The position numbers and the translations under genes were made by a program. The notes beneath the pieces were generated by a model, which was given only the letters and a program-made list of their open reading frames with translations, was not told the DNA's origin and searched no databases. Of a stretch of 54,649 bases of DNA, positions 1 to 8,560 are shown in pieces. Origin of the DNA: Ruminococcus_C sp963590855 (GTDB lineage: Bacteria; Bacillota; Clostridia; Oscillospirales; Ruminococcaceae); assembly GCA_963590855.1 (NCBI GenBank), contig CAVAQT010000016.1, positions 1 to 54,649 on the forward strand. The letters run 5' to 3'. Position 1 is the stretch's first letter, and every line of letters begins with the position of its first letter.

Positions 1-939
1 AATTACAGCATTGCTGATATTAACAACGATGGCAAATATGAATTGATAATGCCGTCCTATTCTGATTCTTCTTCTATTATGGTACTCATGACAATTGTTT
101 TGCCAGATGGAACAATTCGGAATATTAGTGAAAGCGGACATCCATATATTTATGATAATGGCATTGTTGTGGTAGATGAAAATGGTGGTGCGTATAATCC
201 AATACATTACATTGAAATAGAAAGCGGGAAGAGTTGGACTTCTTGTGACCAAAAACAAGAGGATGGCTCCTACATTAGTGCGATTTTTACTGGTGATGGT
301 TCAACAGATGAAAAGCTTCTGGGAGAAGAAGCAGACAAGAAAATGGCAGAGCTTCGTTCTGGAAAATTGTTAGTGCCTGATTATGTGAGACATGACCTCT
401 ATGATTCAATAGACGAGATTGAAGTTACAAGAGATGCGAGCGAAATTGAATATACCTGGAGAGATATGTACAAAGAAGCATTTGAAGGAATTGGCGCTGG
501 CATCGACTCCTGGGACAATGCGCGTGCTTCGATAATGTATATAGATGATGATGACATTCCGGAAATTTTAATAGAAAATCGCGCTTATGATTATGCATAT
601 ATTTATACGATTAAAAACAACAAAGTTTATCAATATGATGCATCTATAAACGGATATCGAGTAGATATGGGCAACTACAAAGAAAAAGGAAATATGTTTT
701 ATGTCATTTGGAAATTTACATTCGATGATGGCGGCGGCTGTGATGTATATACAGTTGAAAATGGCATGACACAAAAGGAAGTCAATCTGGAAGAATATGA
801 TGGAAAGTATTTCATTGATGGAGAAGAAGTTGCCGAAGCTGAGTATAATGCAAAGTGGGATGAAATCCAGAAAAATATGAACACTGAACCGGTTATGATT
901 AGCTATAATGAATTGATGCAGCAATTGTCTGGCGAATAA
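1..939 (+). CDS. 5'-truncated FG-GAP/VCBS-like protein, C-terminal part
   Basis: The reading frame is open from the first base of the window, so the gene starts upstream and only the last 312 codons are present; the ATG at 43 is internal. The visible start reads IADINNDGKYEL, an Asp/Asn-rich calcium-loop-like motif as in FG-GAP/VCBS beta-propeller repeats. A second similar segment (MYIDDDDIPEILIENR) lies near the middle. The rest is acidic, with no membrane segment or recognisable catalytic motif. Surface or secreted localisation is likely but the signal peptide would be outside the window. The base composition is clearly more AT-rich than the metabolic genes that follow. The specific function is unknown. 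Confidence 0.6.
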   Translation, partial: NYSIADINNDGKYELIMPSYSDSSSIMVLMTIVLPDGTIRNISESGHPYIYDNGIVVVDENGGAYNPIHYIEIESGKSWTSCDQKQEDGSYISAIFTGDGSTDEKLLGEEADKKMAELRSGKLLVPDYVRHDLYDSIDEIEVTRDASEIEYTWRDMYKEAFEGIGAGIDSWDNARASIMYIDDDDIPEILIENRAYDYAYIYTIKNNKVYQYDASINGYRVDMGNYKEKGNMFYVIWKFTFDDGGGCDVYTVENGMTQKEVNLEEYDGKYFIDGEEVAEAEYNAKWDEIQKNMNTEPVMISYNELMQQLSGE

Positions 940-962
940 GTTTTTAATTTACTTTTCAAAAA

Positions 963-988
963 AGCTCGTGAAAAATTTTTCACGAGCT
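963..988. terminator. Bidirectional intrinsic terminator
   Basis: A near-perfect inverted repeat (AGCTCGTGAAAAA / TTTTTCACGAGCT) lies 23 bases after the stop of the truncated first gene. It is flanked by an A-run on the left and T-rich sequence on the right, so it can end transcription from both converging genes. Confidence 0.8.
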
Positions 989-1016
989 TTTCTCTATCAC
1001 ATTTTAGAATGTTTTA

Positions 1017-1460
1017 TCACTCTTCCATCATCCCCTCCAACAACTCCGCTGCCGTCTCCACAAACCGCACGCACGGGCGCACTTTGTAGTATTCCTCTGT
1101 GCGTGGCTGCGGATCTTGTTTCAGCTTGCCGGGCAGCGATTGCAGGAGTTCCCGACAGACCAGGGTATCGTGTTTCTGTCGAAACTGCTCCGCCAACTGT
1201 CGGATGCGGGCATAATGTGCCTTCTTTCCGTCATAATCTGCCGGGTCATCGTATCCCTTTAACATTCCGGCAACCAAAAACATTCCGGTTACAGCGCCGC
1301 AGGTTTCCCGCATGCCGCCCATACCGCCGCCGAAAGAGGATGCCAACCGCATTGCTTCCTCCAGGGTCAGCCCCATTTCCTCGTGAAATGCGCCGACCAC
1401 AGACTGTGCGCAGTTATATCCCTTTCGGAAAAGATCTCTTGCTTTTTCTGCATGATTCAT
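1017..1460 (-). CDS. C_GCAxxG_C_C family protein
   Basis: A small (147 aa) redox-like protein with the cysteine pattern that names the family: GYNCAQSV near the N-terminus, then FGGGMGGMRETCGAVTG, then two later single cysteines (VCREL and PCVRF). The family is common in anaerobic Firmicutes; its biochemical role is not established, though the conserved cysteines suggest metal or disulfide chemistry. I chose the ATG at 1460 (MNHAEKARDLF) over the one 24 bases upstream because AGGAAG sits at the right distance in front of it. It lies downstream of ppk on the same strand, separated by a terminator. Confidence 0.85.
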   Translation of the reverse strand: MNHAEKARDLFRKGYNCAQSVVGAFHEEMGLTLEEAMRLASSFGGGMGGMRETCGAVTGMFLVAGMLKGYDDPADYDGKKAHYARIRQLAEQFRQKHDTLVCRELLQSLPGKLKQDPQPRTEEYYKVRPCVRFVETAAELLEGMMEE

Positions 1461-1482
1461 GCTGTTCCACTTCCTTTTTTGC

Positions 1483-1516
1483 AAAAATGCCGGTATGATC
1501 GCATACCGGCATTTTT
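1483..1516 (-). terminator. Intrinsic terminator after ppk
   Basis: A 15-bp perfect stem (ATGCCGGTATG / CATACCGGCAT extended by A/T pairs) with a 4-base loop follows the ppk stop codon. T-runs are present on both strands. It sits directly upstream of the next gene's ribosome binding site. Confidence 0.85.
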
Positions 1517-1541
1517 ATCATATCATAGAAAGGGGATTTTG

Positions 1542-3641
1542 TCAATTTTCTGCGATGGCATTTTCCGCAGTTTCTGCTTCGGCAAGCGCCTGATATGCCT
1601 GTTCGTAGAAGTATTCCTGGGAGTTGATCAGCGGCTCCTGTGCCGGCTCTCTGGTATAAGTGCCATCCGGCTGTTGTACACGAGCCTTTACATTGTCTGT
1701 CATCATCACATCGAACATATCCAGGATCCGGTGCTTGATGCTTTCGTCATAGATCGGTGCGGCAACTTCTACGCGTCGTCTGGTGTTTCGCGTCATCCAG
1801 TCCGCAGAGGCAATGTATACCTTGCAGTTGTCATGTGCGCCGAAGATATAGATCCGGGTGTGTTCCAGGAATCTGCCGACAATGCTGCGGATAGAGATAT
1901 TTTCCGTCAGCTCCGGTACACCGGCGATCAGACAGCTGATACCGCGGATAATCATTTCGATCTTGACGCCTGCCTGAGAAGCTTCGATCAGCTTTCTGAT
2001 AAGGTATTTGTCTGTGAGAGAGTTGATCTTGATGCCGATATAGGCGGGCTGCCCTGCCTTTGCCAGAGCAGTCTGTTCGTCGATCATATCTGCCAGCTTG
2101 TTCTGGAGACACTTCGGCGCAACCAGCAGGTGCTCGGTGTGTTCTACAGTCTGACCCAGACAAAGTGCATGGAATACCCGGTTTGCTTCCAGACCAATGT
2201 CATGGTTTGCCGTCATGAGAGAGTAGTCCGTGTAGATAGCAGAGGTCTTTTCGTTGTAGTTGCCTGTGCCCACCTGCGTGATATAAGAGATCTCTGTGCC
2301 CACTTTTTTGGTAATGAGACAGAGCTTGCTGTGTACCTTCAGATTGTCCAGACCGTAGATGATGCGGCATCCGGCATCCTCCAGACGGCGAGACCATTCA
2401 ATGTTGTTTTCCTCATCGAACCGTGCCCGGAGTTCCACCAGAACTACAACATCCTTGCCGTTTTCGGCAGCTTCGATCAGTGCTTCAACGATCTTGCTGT
2501 TAGAAGCCACACGGTACAGGGTCATCTTGATGGAGACTACCTGAGGATCTCTGCCGGCTTCGTTCAGAAGCGTCAGGAACGGACGGATGCTCTCGTAGGG
2601 GAACGTCAGAAAACGATCCTTTTCCTCGACTTGTTCGATCATGCGCTTGGACATATCGCGCCATGCCGGCTTCTGCGGAACGCGGCGCTGGTAGAACAGG
2701 CACTTGTTGTGGCGAAGCATATCCCGTACCACGGAGAGAACGGACAGGTTCAGCGGTGCTTCCGAGTAGAATACCTGTTCTTCTGTCAGGTTCAGATAGC
2801 CGCAGAGGGAGTGGATGACAGCGGTGTCCATCAGCCGGGAAAACTCCAGCTTAATGGGGCAGAGCTTTTTCCGTTCCCGGATCAGCTGCTCCATTGCCTC
2901 GCGATAGTCGCATTCTTCCTCCATGCGCTCATCCGGTTCGATGTCTGCATTGCGGATGATGCGGATCAGAGACTTGCTCTTGATGGTATGCCGGGAGAAG
3001 ATCTCCGGCGCAAAGTGCAGGATCAGTTCTTCTGCCAGGATGAACCGGTTTTTTCCGGTAGGCAGAGAAACGATCTTCGGGAAAACGCCGCTGCTGCACG
3101 GCACAATGCCCAGTTTTTCCGTACCCTTTTTCTCCAGAACAACTACAGCATAGATGTTTTTGTTTTGCAGGAAGGGGAACGGCTGCTTCTTGCCGATGAT
3201 CTGCGGTGAAAGCAGCGGCTCGATCTCTGCCTTGAAGTAAGCCTCCAGCCAGGCAGCCTCTTCTGTTGTGATGGTGTGGAAGTCCACGATATCCACGCCC
3301 TGCATGCTCAGTTCGGCGCGCAGATCAGAATAAGCATCGTCCTTGTCCCGGAGCAGTTCCCGGACTCTGGCATAGATGGCAGTCAGCTGCTCTTTGCAGG
3401 TCATATTGGTTTTGTTTTCCCGGAAGTGAGGATCTTCACACATCTGGTCATACAGAGATCCGCAGCGAACCATAAAGAACTCATCCAGATTACTTTGGAA
3501 AATGGAGAGGAACGAGAGCCGCTCACACAGCGGATTGGTCTCATCTTTTGCTTCTTCCAGAACGCGCTGGTTGAATTTCAGCCAGGAAAGTTCCCGGTTG
3601 TCATAGCAGTTTGCACTGCGGTTGGTGCTGTTTTCGCTCAT
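1542..3641 (-). CDS. ppk1: Polyphosphate kinase 1
   Basis: Reversibly transfers the gamma-phosphate of ATP to inorganic polyphosphate. The 699-aa length is normal for PPK1. The N-terminal domain shows the family opening (NRELSWLKFNQRVLEEA, then QSNLDEFFMVR). The C-terminal half carries the phospholipase-D-like active-site histidines: KVHSKLCLI, where the histidine is the expected phosphorylation site, and IFGAHDNCKVYIASADWMTRN with RRVEVAAPI close behind. It is transcribed away from the ppx-like gene, so synthesis and degradation of polyphosphate are encoded back to back. A possible TATAAT lies around 3761-3766 on the minus strand, but I see no convincing -35. Confidence 0.96.
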   Translation of the reverse strand: MSENSTNRSANCYDNRELSWLKFNQRVLEEAKDETNPLCERLSFLSIFQSNLDEFFMVRCGSLYDQMCEDPHFRENKTNMTCKEQLTAIYARVRELLRDKDDAYSDLRAELSMQGVDIVDFHTITTEEAAWLEAYFKAEIEPLLSPQIIGKKQPFPFLQNKNIYAVVVLEKKGTEKLGIVPCSSGVFPKIVSLPTGKNRFILAEELILHFAPEIFSRHTIKSKSLIRIIRNADIEPDERMEEECDYREAMEQLIRERKKLCPIKLEFSRLMDTAVIHSLCGYLNLTEEQVFYSEAPLNLSVLSVVRDMLRHNKCLFYQRRVPQKPAWRDMSKRMIEQVEEKDRFLTFPYESIRPFLTLLNEAGRDPQVVSIKMTLYRVASNSKIVEALIEAAENGKDVVVLVELRARFDEENNIEWSRRLEDAGCRIIYGLDNLKVHSKLCLITKKVGTEISYITQVGTGNYNEKTSAIYTDYSLMTANHDIGLEANRVFHALCLGQTVEHTEHLLVAPKCLQNKLADMIDEQTALAKAGQPAYIGIKINSLTDKYLIRKLIEASQAGVKIEMIIRGISCLIAGVPELTENISIRSIVGRFLEHTRIYIFGAHDNCKVYIASADWMTRNTRRRVEVAAPIYDESIKHRILDMFDVMMTDNVKARVQQPDGTYTREPAQEPLINSQEYFYEQAYQALAEAETAENAIAEN

Positions 3642-3885
3642 AACAATTCCTCCGATTGTTTTTGTCTTTTTTATAGAACATACCCCTTGCTGCGGGATGC
3701 AGCAGGGAGAATGGATTGAATGCCACAGGACATGAGAGCATTTTATGTGAACGTGCCCTAATTATAGTATAAAAGATTTGTCGATATTTTGACATCTTAA
3801 ATATGTAAAATATATGTTATTTTTCTGTTAAGCCGCAAGACTATGAAATTAACCAGAATTTAACGTACCGTTTGAAGAATCTTAC

Positions 3886-3915
3886 TTGCATATCAGCTTT
3901 GTTTTGGTGTATAAT
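3886..3915 (+). promoter_or_regulatory. Sigma-A-type promoter for ppx
   Basis: TTGCAT (3886-3891) and TATAAT (3910-3915) are separated by 18 bases, about 40 bases upstream of the ppx start. Confidence 0.75.
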
Positions 3916-3953
3916 ACCAACAATCGATTCTTTTTTGAAACAGGAGTGAGATT

Positions 3954-4877
3954 ATGAAAAAGTACGCAGTGATCGATATCGGCTCAAACACGGTGCGCAT
4001 GGTGATCTACACCGTAGAGGATACCACATTTCATGCGCTGTTTTCCAAGAAATACACCCTCGGACTTGCCGGGTATATCCAGGACGGCATCATGTCGCAG
4101 GAGGGAATCCATCGGCTTTGCGGTGTTTTGCTGGAATGCCGGATGCTGCTGAATCAGTTTGACATTGTACAGCATTTTGCCTTCGCAACTGCCTCGCTGC
4201 GGAACATTCAGAATACACGGGAAGCGGTGGATCAGGTTTTTCTGGTAACTGGATTTTCCGTGGATGTGATCTCCGGACAAGCTGAGGCATATCTGGATTA
4301 TTACGGCGTCATTACGGATACACCTTTGGAAAATGGTCTGCTGTTTGACATTGGCGGCGGCAGTACAGAATTGGTGACCATGGCGCACGATGGCCCTGGT
4401 GTTATCGAAAGTCTGCCCATCGGTTCGCTGACGCTGGCAAAGGCGTATGTGGAAAAGGTCTTTCCGAAGCAGAGCGAATGTGAGAAGATCCAGGCGCGAA
4501 TCCGAAAGGAACTGAAAAAGCGTAAGTTGCACCGGCTGCCGGCGCATACTGCACTGTATGGCATTGGCGGCACGGCGAGATCGCTGCTGCTTCTGGCGCA
4601 GGAACAACAGGAACTGCCGGAGACGCAGCGGCTTTTGACAACGGCACAGCTGAAAAAATTGGAAAAGCTGCTTTGGAAAAAAGACAGCGCGGCACGGGAA
4701 CTTCTGCTGAAAAATTGTCCCGATCGGCTGCACACCATTTATCCGGGCATATTGATTCTGGATGAACTGGTGGCGCTTTCTCAGTGCGAGACCATCTATA
4801 TCAGCAAATACGGCGTTCGGGAGGGATATCTCCGCCGGGAACTGATGCGGAAAAAGAAAGACAGCGAGACGGCATAA
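3954..4877 (+). CDS. ppx: Ppx/GppA family exopolyphosphatase
   Basis: Hydrolyses polyphosphate (Ppx) or pppGpp (GppA); the two activities cannot be told apart from sequence. The ASKHA ATPase-like fold is shown by the N-terminal phosphate loop AVIDIGSNTVRMVIY, the second loop LFDIGGGSTELV near residue 130, and GIGGTARS in the C-terminal half. At 307 aa it is the short form, without the extra C-terminal HD-like domain of E. coli Ppx. The start follows a good site (CAGGAG, 8 bases upstream). The divergent ppk1 gene supports a role in polyphosphate turnover. Confidence 0.93.
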   Translation: MKKYAVIDIGSNTVRMVIYTVEDTTFHALFSKKYTLGLAGYIQDGIMSQEGIHRLCGVLLECRMLLNQFDIVQHFAFATASLRNIQNTREAVDQVFLVTGFSVDVISGQAEAYLDYYGVITDTPLENGLLFDIGGGSTELVTMAHDGPGVIESLPIGSLTLAKAYVEKVFPKQSECEKIQARIRKELKKRKLHRLPAHTALYGIGGTARSLLLLAQEQQELPETQRLLTTAQLKKLEKLLWKKDSAARELLLKNCPDRLHTIYPGILILDELVALSQCETIYISKYGVREGYLRRELMRKKKDSETA

Positions 4878-4892
4878 TGTGCTCGCTCTATG

Positions 4893-4928
4893 AAAAACGG
4901 CTGTACCCGATTGGGGCACAGCCGTTTT
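4893..4928. terminator. Bidirectional terminator between ppx and the GH9 gene
   Basis: The inverted repeat AAAACGGCTGT / ACAGCCGTTTT lies between two convergent genes, with A- and T-rich flanks usable in both directions. Confidence 0.85.
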
Positions 4929-4947
4929 GTGTTGCTATAAAAATTAC

Positions 4948-7722
4948 TTATGCATTTGTGACCGGAAGTGCGTCCTCCAGGTGTACCAGGAAGCGCAGCA
5001 GCGCAATGGCATCTCCGCTGGAAAGATCGCCGCTGGCATCACAGTCTGCATTCCAGGAAGCCTGACCGTTCAGCGTAACAGAGCCGCTCACAGCACGATT
5101 CAGCAGGACTGCGTCTGTGACGTCAATGTGAGAATCCAGGTTGACATCTCCGTACAGCAGATCACTTTCCGGAACTCTGGAAGTGGGTGTGGTTTCAGAA
5201 GCACTTGCAGTAGTGGTAGTTGTTGTCTTGTCTGTTGTAGTGGTTTCCGCAGGTTTGGTGTCTGTGGTCTCAGAGGGCTTTGTGCCGTCCGGCTCTTCCC
5301 CCCAGACCAGTTCACCGTTGGCATATGCCGGGATCTTCTTGGTGATGGCTGCGGCATCATTGTCATCCTCGAAGCTGATGAGGTCACCGTAGCTGTAGTC
5401 ATTGGAGGAATCCCATGTGGTGTCATAGGTTTCCGGATTCATCTTGTTCAGCAGTCCAAACTGATAAACCCGGCTGCCGTAGAAGTTGCAGTTTTCCCAT
5501 GCGATTTCAACGTAATAAGTGCCGTTGTCGTCGTATTTGACAGGTTCTGAGATGGTGGCACTGGTCTTGTTGTTGGTCATAGCGCTTTCTGCGTCATAGT
5601 CCACACGGGTCTCGACCATGGAGATATCCTCGCCAATGGCGGTCAGTTCGTCAATGTTGAAATAGTACCGTACTCTCAGATCATCACAGAATTGAGGCGG
5701 ATCAATGGTGCGGTTGTGGATAACGATTTTGATCTGCAATCCTGCATCGTTTTCCTGTGCCTTGCCGGCGGTGACATAGAAGCCGGTAGGTGTATTTTCG
5801 TCCACCTCATAGCCTGCCTTGGCATTTTTGGACATGTCAAAGTCCGGGATCACTGCGTTTTTGTCTGCCAGTTCCTTGCCCTCCGCACCGTAGAAGTGAT
5901 ACAGTCCGGCGAGGTCGCCGCAGAATCCGGCGTTGTAGTCGTCCGTGACCTCATTATAAATGTAGTCGCTGGTAACGTCGTTGTGGAAGTCCTTCAGATC
6001 CGGGCCGCCTACCAGTGCACCCCACAGGGTGTGTGTTTGCGGATCCGGTTCATCCATGCTCTGTGTGGAAGAGCAGGAAGCAGAACGATGATGGGGATGT
6101 GTGGCGTAGCTGTTTTCATAGCCGACTTCAAAGGAATAGCCCATGGGGTTGTCACCCAGGATGTATTCCATCTGATCCTTTGCCCATTCTGCAAAGGTCA
6201 GGTCGTTTGTTTCCTTGGCATAGACCATCGCGCACAGACCGGCAGCGGTATTATACCGGGCGCTGCCGTAGTCGGAAACCACAGCAAACCCGGCAGGGGA
6301 CTTAGCGATCCACGCACCGTCTGTCTCCGGCAGATCCTTGATCTCCGATGCTGTGATCTTGGTGTTCCACAGCTGGTCGTCCATGCCGAAATACTTGTGC
6401 TTGGTGACCGGGACTTCAAAATCTGCATTTGCAGCATCTGCCTCGCTCAGACCAGACCAGAATTCCAGATTCCAGCGGAAGATATACCAGTCACGGGAAA
6501 TGTTCGTCACAGGAGCCAGCTTTGCAAATACGCCGCCCCAGACAGTATCCCAGCAGTGTACCCAGATATTCTGCCAGCAGTTTCCGGTGTCCTTGATGAT
6601 GCGCTTCATATAGCCGGTGTACGGGTGCGCACCCATTTCACCGGTGACGGTTTCGTCAACACTGATGATATCGTCAATATAGTCATAGTTTTCGGTGCAG
6701 TAGTACAGCCAGACAGCTGCCCATGCCAGTTCGTCATAGTCATAGCTGGAGGTGTAGAAGCCGCCGTCATAGCCCAGGCTGTCTACGGTCTGGGTATCAT
6801 CACCGACTTCATGGTGTGTCTGAACTGAGAAGTCATACAGCGCCAGGGCGTAATCCAGGCACTTCTGTGCATATTCCGGGTCGGTGTCCTTGAAGTTCAG
6901 ATAGTTTACCGCCAGAGAAGCGGCTGCGCCTGCGGTCTGGTCAGATGCCGGCGTTTCGGTGGTGGCGAAGTATGCCGGACGCTTGACTGCACAGGAGGAT
7001 GTGGCAACATAGGTGTCATCTACCTGCAATTCCGGCGCGCACCAGTAGTTATGGTCGTTGTTGCCTTCGCCCACCTGGTAGCAGTATGCCACGACATTGC
7101 CGTCATCGTCCAGGAAAGTGGCTTTCATGAAATAATCGTTGATCCAACGCAGTTCGTCCTCTACATGCTTTTGCAGGCCCATCTGCTCATAGGATTCCCG
7201 GAACTCATAATAACCCCAGCCCACAGTCGAAGCGGAATAGCTGCCAGGCAGACCAAACTTGACGTGGTCACCGGCATCGTGCCAGCCGCCGGTGAGATCG
7301 ACACAGCCGTCACCGTCCGGGTCGAGGTATTTCTTGTTGGCGTCAATGAAATCCTGACTCATGTTTGTGCCGACATAGAGGCCCTCTGCCGCAGAAGCAC
7401 CGCCGTCTCCCTTGCCGCTGTCCTCGTTGGCTTTGCCGCCGCCCAGACTCTCCATGGGAACGAGCGGGATCATGCCGTCTTTTACATGGCAGTTGCCGCG
7501 CCAGGAGTAATAGCCGTCGTCTGCCACTTCGTCACCGCACTTGTTGGCATCATAAAAGCACAGCGCCAACTGGAGCGCTTCGGCGAAGTTGTCGTAGTTG
7601 TTGGGATTTTCCTTGTCCACAACTGCTGCACTCACCGGCATGACAGCAGCGGACGCAAGCATCACGCCGCTTACGAGCCCGGCAGAGATGCGCCGGAAAA
7701 GTTTTCGTATCATTTCACACAT
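4948..7722 (-). CDS. Cellulosomal GH9 endoglucanase with CBM3c and dockerin
   Basis: A secreted cellulase expected to cleave beta-1,4-glucan and attach to a scaffoldin. Domains on the 924-aa product: signal peptide 1-32 (cleavage after PVSA); GH9 catalytic module about 43-613; CBM3c-like module about 625-808; Thr/Pro linker 811-850; dockerin about 855-915. The GH9 signatures are GGWHDAGDH (145-153, containing the catalytic-base aspartates), HPHHR (542-546) and NEVTDDYNAGF (590-600, Glu591 as the expected acid). The dockerin has two calcium loops (GDVNLDSHIDVTD and DCDASGDLSSGD). GH9 followed directly by CBM3c is the classical processive endoglucanase architecture. A Gly/Asp-rich insert at about 91-118 is unusual. 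The start is ambiguous: Met4 (7713) is also possible because AAAGGA is closer than ideal to Met1. Confidence 0.95.
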   Translation of the reverse strand: MCEMIRKLFRRISAGLVSGVMLASAAVMPVSAAVVDKENPNNYDNFAEALQLALCFYDANKCGDEVADDGYYSWRGNCHVKDGMIPLVPMESLGGGKANEDSGKGDGGASAAEGLYVGTNMSQDFIDANKKYLDPDGDGCVDLTGGWHDAGDHVKFGLPGSYSASTVGWGYYEFRESYEQMGLQKHVEDELRWINDYFMKATFLDDDGNVVAYCYQVGEGNNDHNYWCAPELQVDDTYVATSSCAVKRPAYFATTETPASDQTAGAAASLAVNYLNFKDTDPEYAQKCLDYALALYDFSVQTHHEVGDDTQTVDSLGYDGGFYTSSYDYDELAWAAVWLYYCTENYDYIDDIISVDETVTGEMGAHPYTGYMKRIIKDTGNCWQNIWVHCWDTVWGGVFAKLAPVTNISRDWYIFRWNLEFWSGLSEADAANADFEVPVTKHKYFGMDDQLWNTKITASEIKDLPETDGAWIAKSPAGFAVVSDYGSARYNTAAGLCAMVYAKETNDLTFAEWAKDQMEYILGDNPMGYSFEVGYENSYATHPHHRSASCSSTQSMDEPDPQTHTLWGALVGGPDLKDFHNDVTSDYIYNEVTDDYNAGFCGDLAGLYHFYGAEGKELADKNAVIPDFDMSKNAKAGYEVDENTPTGFYVTAGKAQENDAGLQIKIVIHNRTIDPPQFCDDLRVRYYFNIDELTAIGEDISMVETRVDYDAESAMTNNKTSATISEPVKYDDNGTYYVEIAWENCNFYGSRVYQFGLLNKMNPETYDTTWDSSNDYSYGDLISFEDDNDAAAITKKIPAYANGELVWGEEPDGTKPSETTDTKPAETTTTDKTTTTTTASASETTPTSRVPESDLLYGDVNLDSHIDVTDAVLLNRAVSGSVTLNGQASWNADCDASGDLSSGDAIALLRFLVHLEDALPVTNA

Positions 7723-7837
7723 CCATCCTTTCTTTGAAGCGCACTGTACAAAAGCGTATCGAACGGCTTGATGCAGTGCTGCTTTGAGAAGTTCTTCTCA
7801 ATCCATGTTCCTTATGATTTCCTATGCATTTTGATAA

Positions 7838-7861
7838 CCGTGTGCCGTCAGAGCCACACGG
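7838..7861 (-). terminator. Possible weak terminator after yerC
   Basis: The stem CCGTGTG / CACACGG lies just after the yerC stop on the minus strand, followed only by a short T-poor tail, so termination may be partial and the GH9 gene could receive read-through. Confidence 0.4.
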
Positions 7862-7872
7862 GAATATCCCGG

Positions 7873-8172
7873 TTATTTTTCCTCTGCCTTTTCCGTCCGG
7901 TCAAAAATGATCTGATAGCCGTCGCAGCCATCCTTAATGGCGCGGTTGACCCGGCTGATGGTGGCGGTGCTTGCTCCGGTCTCCTCTACGATCTCGTGAA
8001 ATACATGCCCCTCATGCAGCATTTTTGCCACCTGTAATCGCTGTGCCATGGCGTTCAACTCCTGATAGGTGCAGAGATCCTTGAAAAAGGCGTAACATTC
8101 CTCCGGAGAACGCAGCGTCAAAATTGCTTCAAACAGTGCCTCCTGATCTGTATTCTGTCGTTCTTTCTTCAT
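7873..8172 (-). CDS. YerC/YecD family TrpR-related regulator
   Basis: A 99-aa DNA-binding protein of the TrpR-repressor-like YerC/YecD family. The helix-turn-helix is visible as RLQVAKMLHEGHVFHEIVE followed by TGASTATISRVNRA, where TGAST-ATISR is the family hallmark. The N-terminal helices (LRSPEECYAFFKDLCT and the LNAMAQRLQ stretch) match the Trp-repressor fold. The regulated genes and any ligand are not known. It has its own promoter and lies upstream of the GH9 cellulase on the same strand, but a possible terminator separates them, so any regulatory link is speculation. Confidence 0.93.
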   Translation of the reverse strand: MKKERQNTDQEALFEAILTLRSPEECYAFFKDLCTYQELNAMAQRLQVAKMLHEGHVFHEIVEETGASTATISRVNRAIKDGCDGYQIIFDRTEKAEEK

Positions 8173-8222
8173 GTATCTTCTCTCTTCCTTTCTCTCATTT
8201 TATGTGAACACACTCCAATGAT

Positions 8223-8251
8223 ATTGTACCATATCAGTTGGATAATGTAAA
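8223..8251 (-). promoter_or_regulatory. Promoter for yerC
   Basis: On the minus strand, TTTACA (8246-8251) and TACAAT (8223-8228) have an exact 17-base spacer, about 50 bases upstream of the yerC ATG. Confidence 0.7.
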
Positions 8252-8463
8252 TACTGCACAGGAAAATTCTTTGGATTTCGGCAAAACCACCAGAAAAGCC
8301 AACTCGTTTTTGACGAATCGGAAATAGGGACGATGCGGTTTTGCAGGATCTGTTGGCTCTTTTGGGATACGCTTTCGGTAATTTCTTCCGTTTTGGCGAA
8401 ATCTGCCGAAAACACGGTGCTTTTTCACTGGAAGCCGTTTGAACACAGCTGCACAAAATATGC
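8252..8463. other. Non-coding interval, nothing recognised
   Basis: About 210 bases between the yerC promoter and the amtB terminator. Short open frames exist on the minus strand, but none has a ribosome binding site or a recognisable product. I see no RNA motif. Confidence 0.4.
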
Positions 8464-8512
8464 AAAAAAATCAAACCGCACCTGTGAGATTCCCATTCAC
8501 AGATGCGGTTTG
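8464..8512 (-). terminator. Intrinsic terminator after amtB
   Basis: On the minus strand, the arms CAAACCGCATCTGTGA and TCACAGGTGCGGTTTG (one mismatch) form a long stem followed by a run of seven T, 48 bases after the amtB stop codon. Confidence 0.9.
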
Positions 8513-8560
8513 ACTGCATTTTTATGATCCAATCAGGAGTTGTTTTGATTTAGCAAGTGC

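Noticed and set aside
1383..3209. 608-codon frame on the plus strand opposite ppk1
   Set aside because: Shadow of the ppk1 reading frame in GC-rich sequence; no ribosome binding site or recognisable protein.
5692..6828. 378-codon frame opposite the GH9 gene
   Set aside because: Antisense shadow; the opposite strand encodes a clear catalytic domain.
8169..8519. Overlapping short frames between yerC and amtB
   Set aside because: They run through the yerC promoter and the amtB terminator, lack start sites and match nothing.
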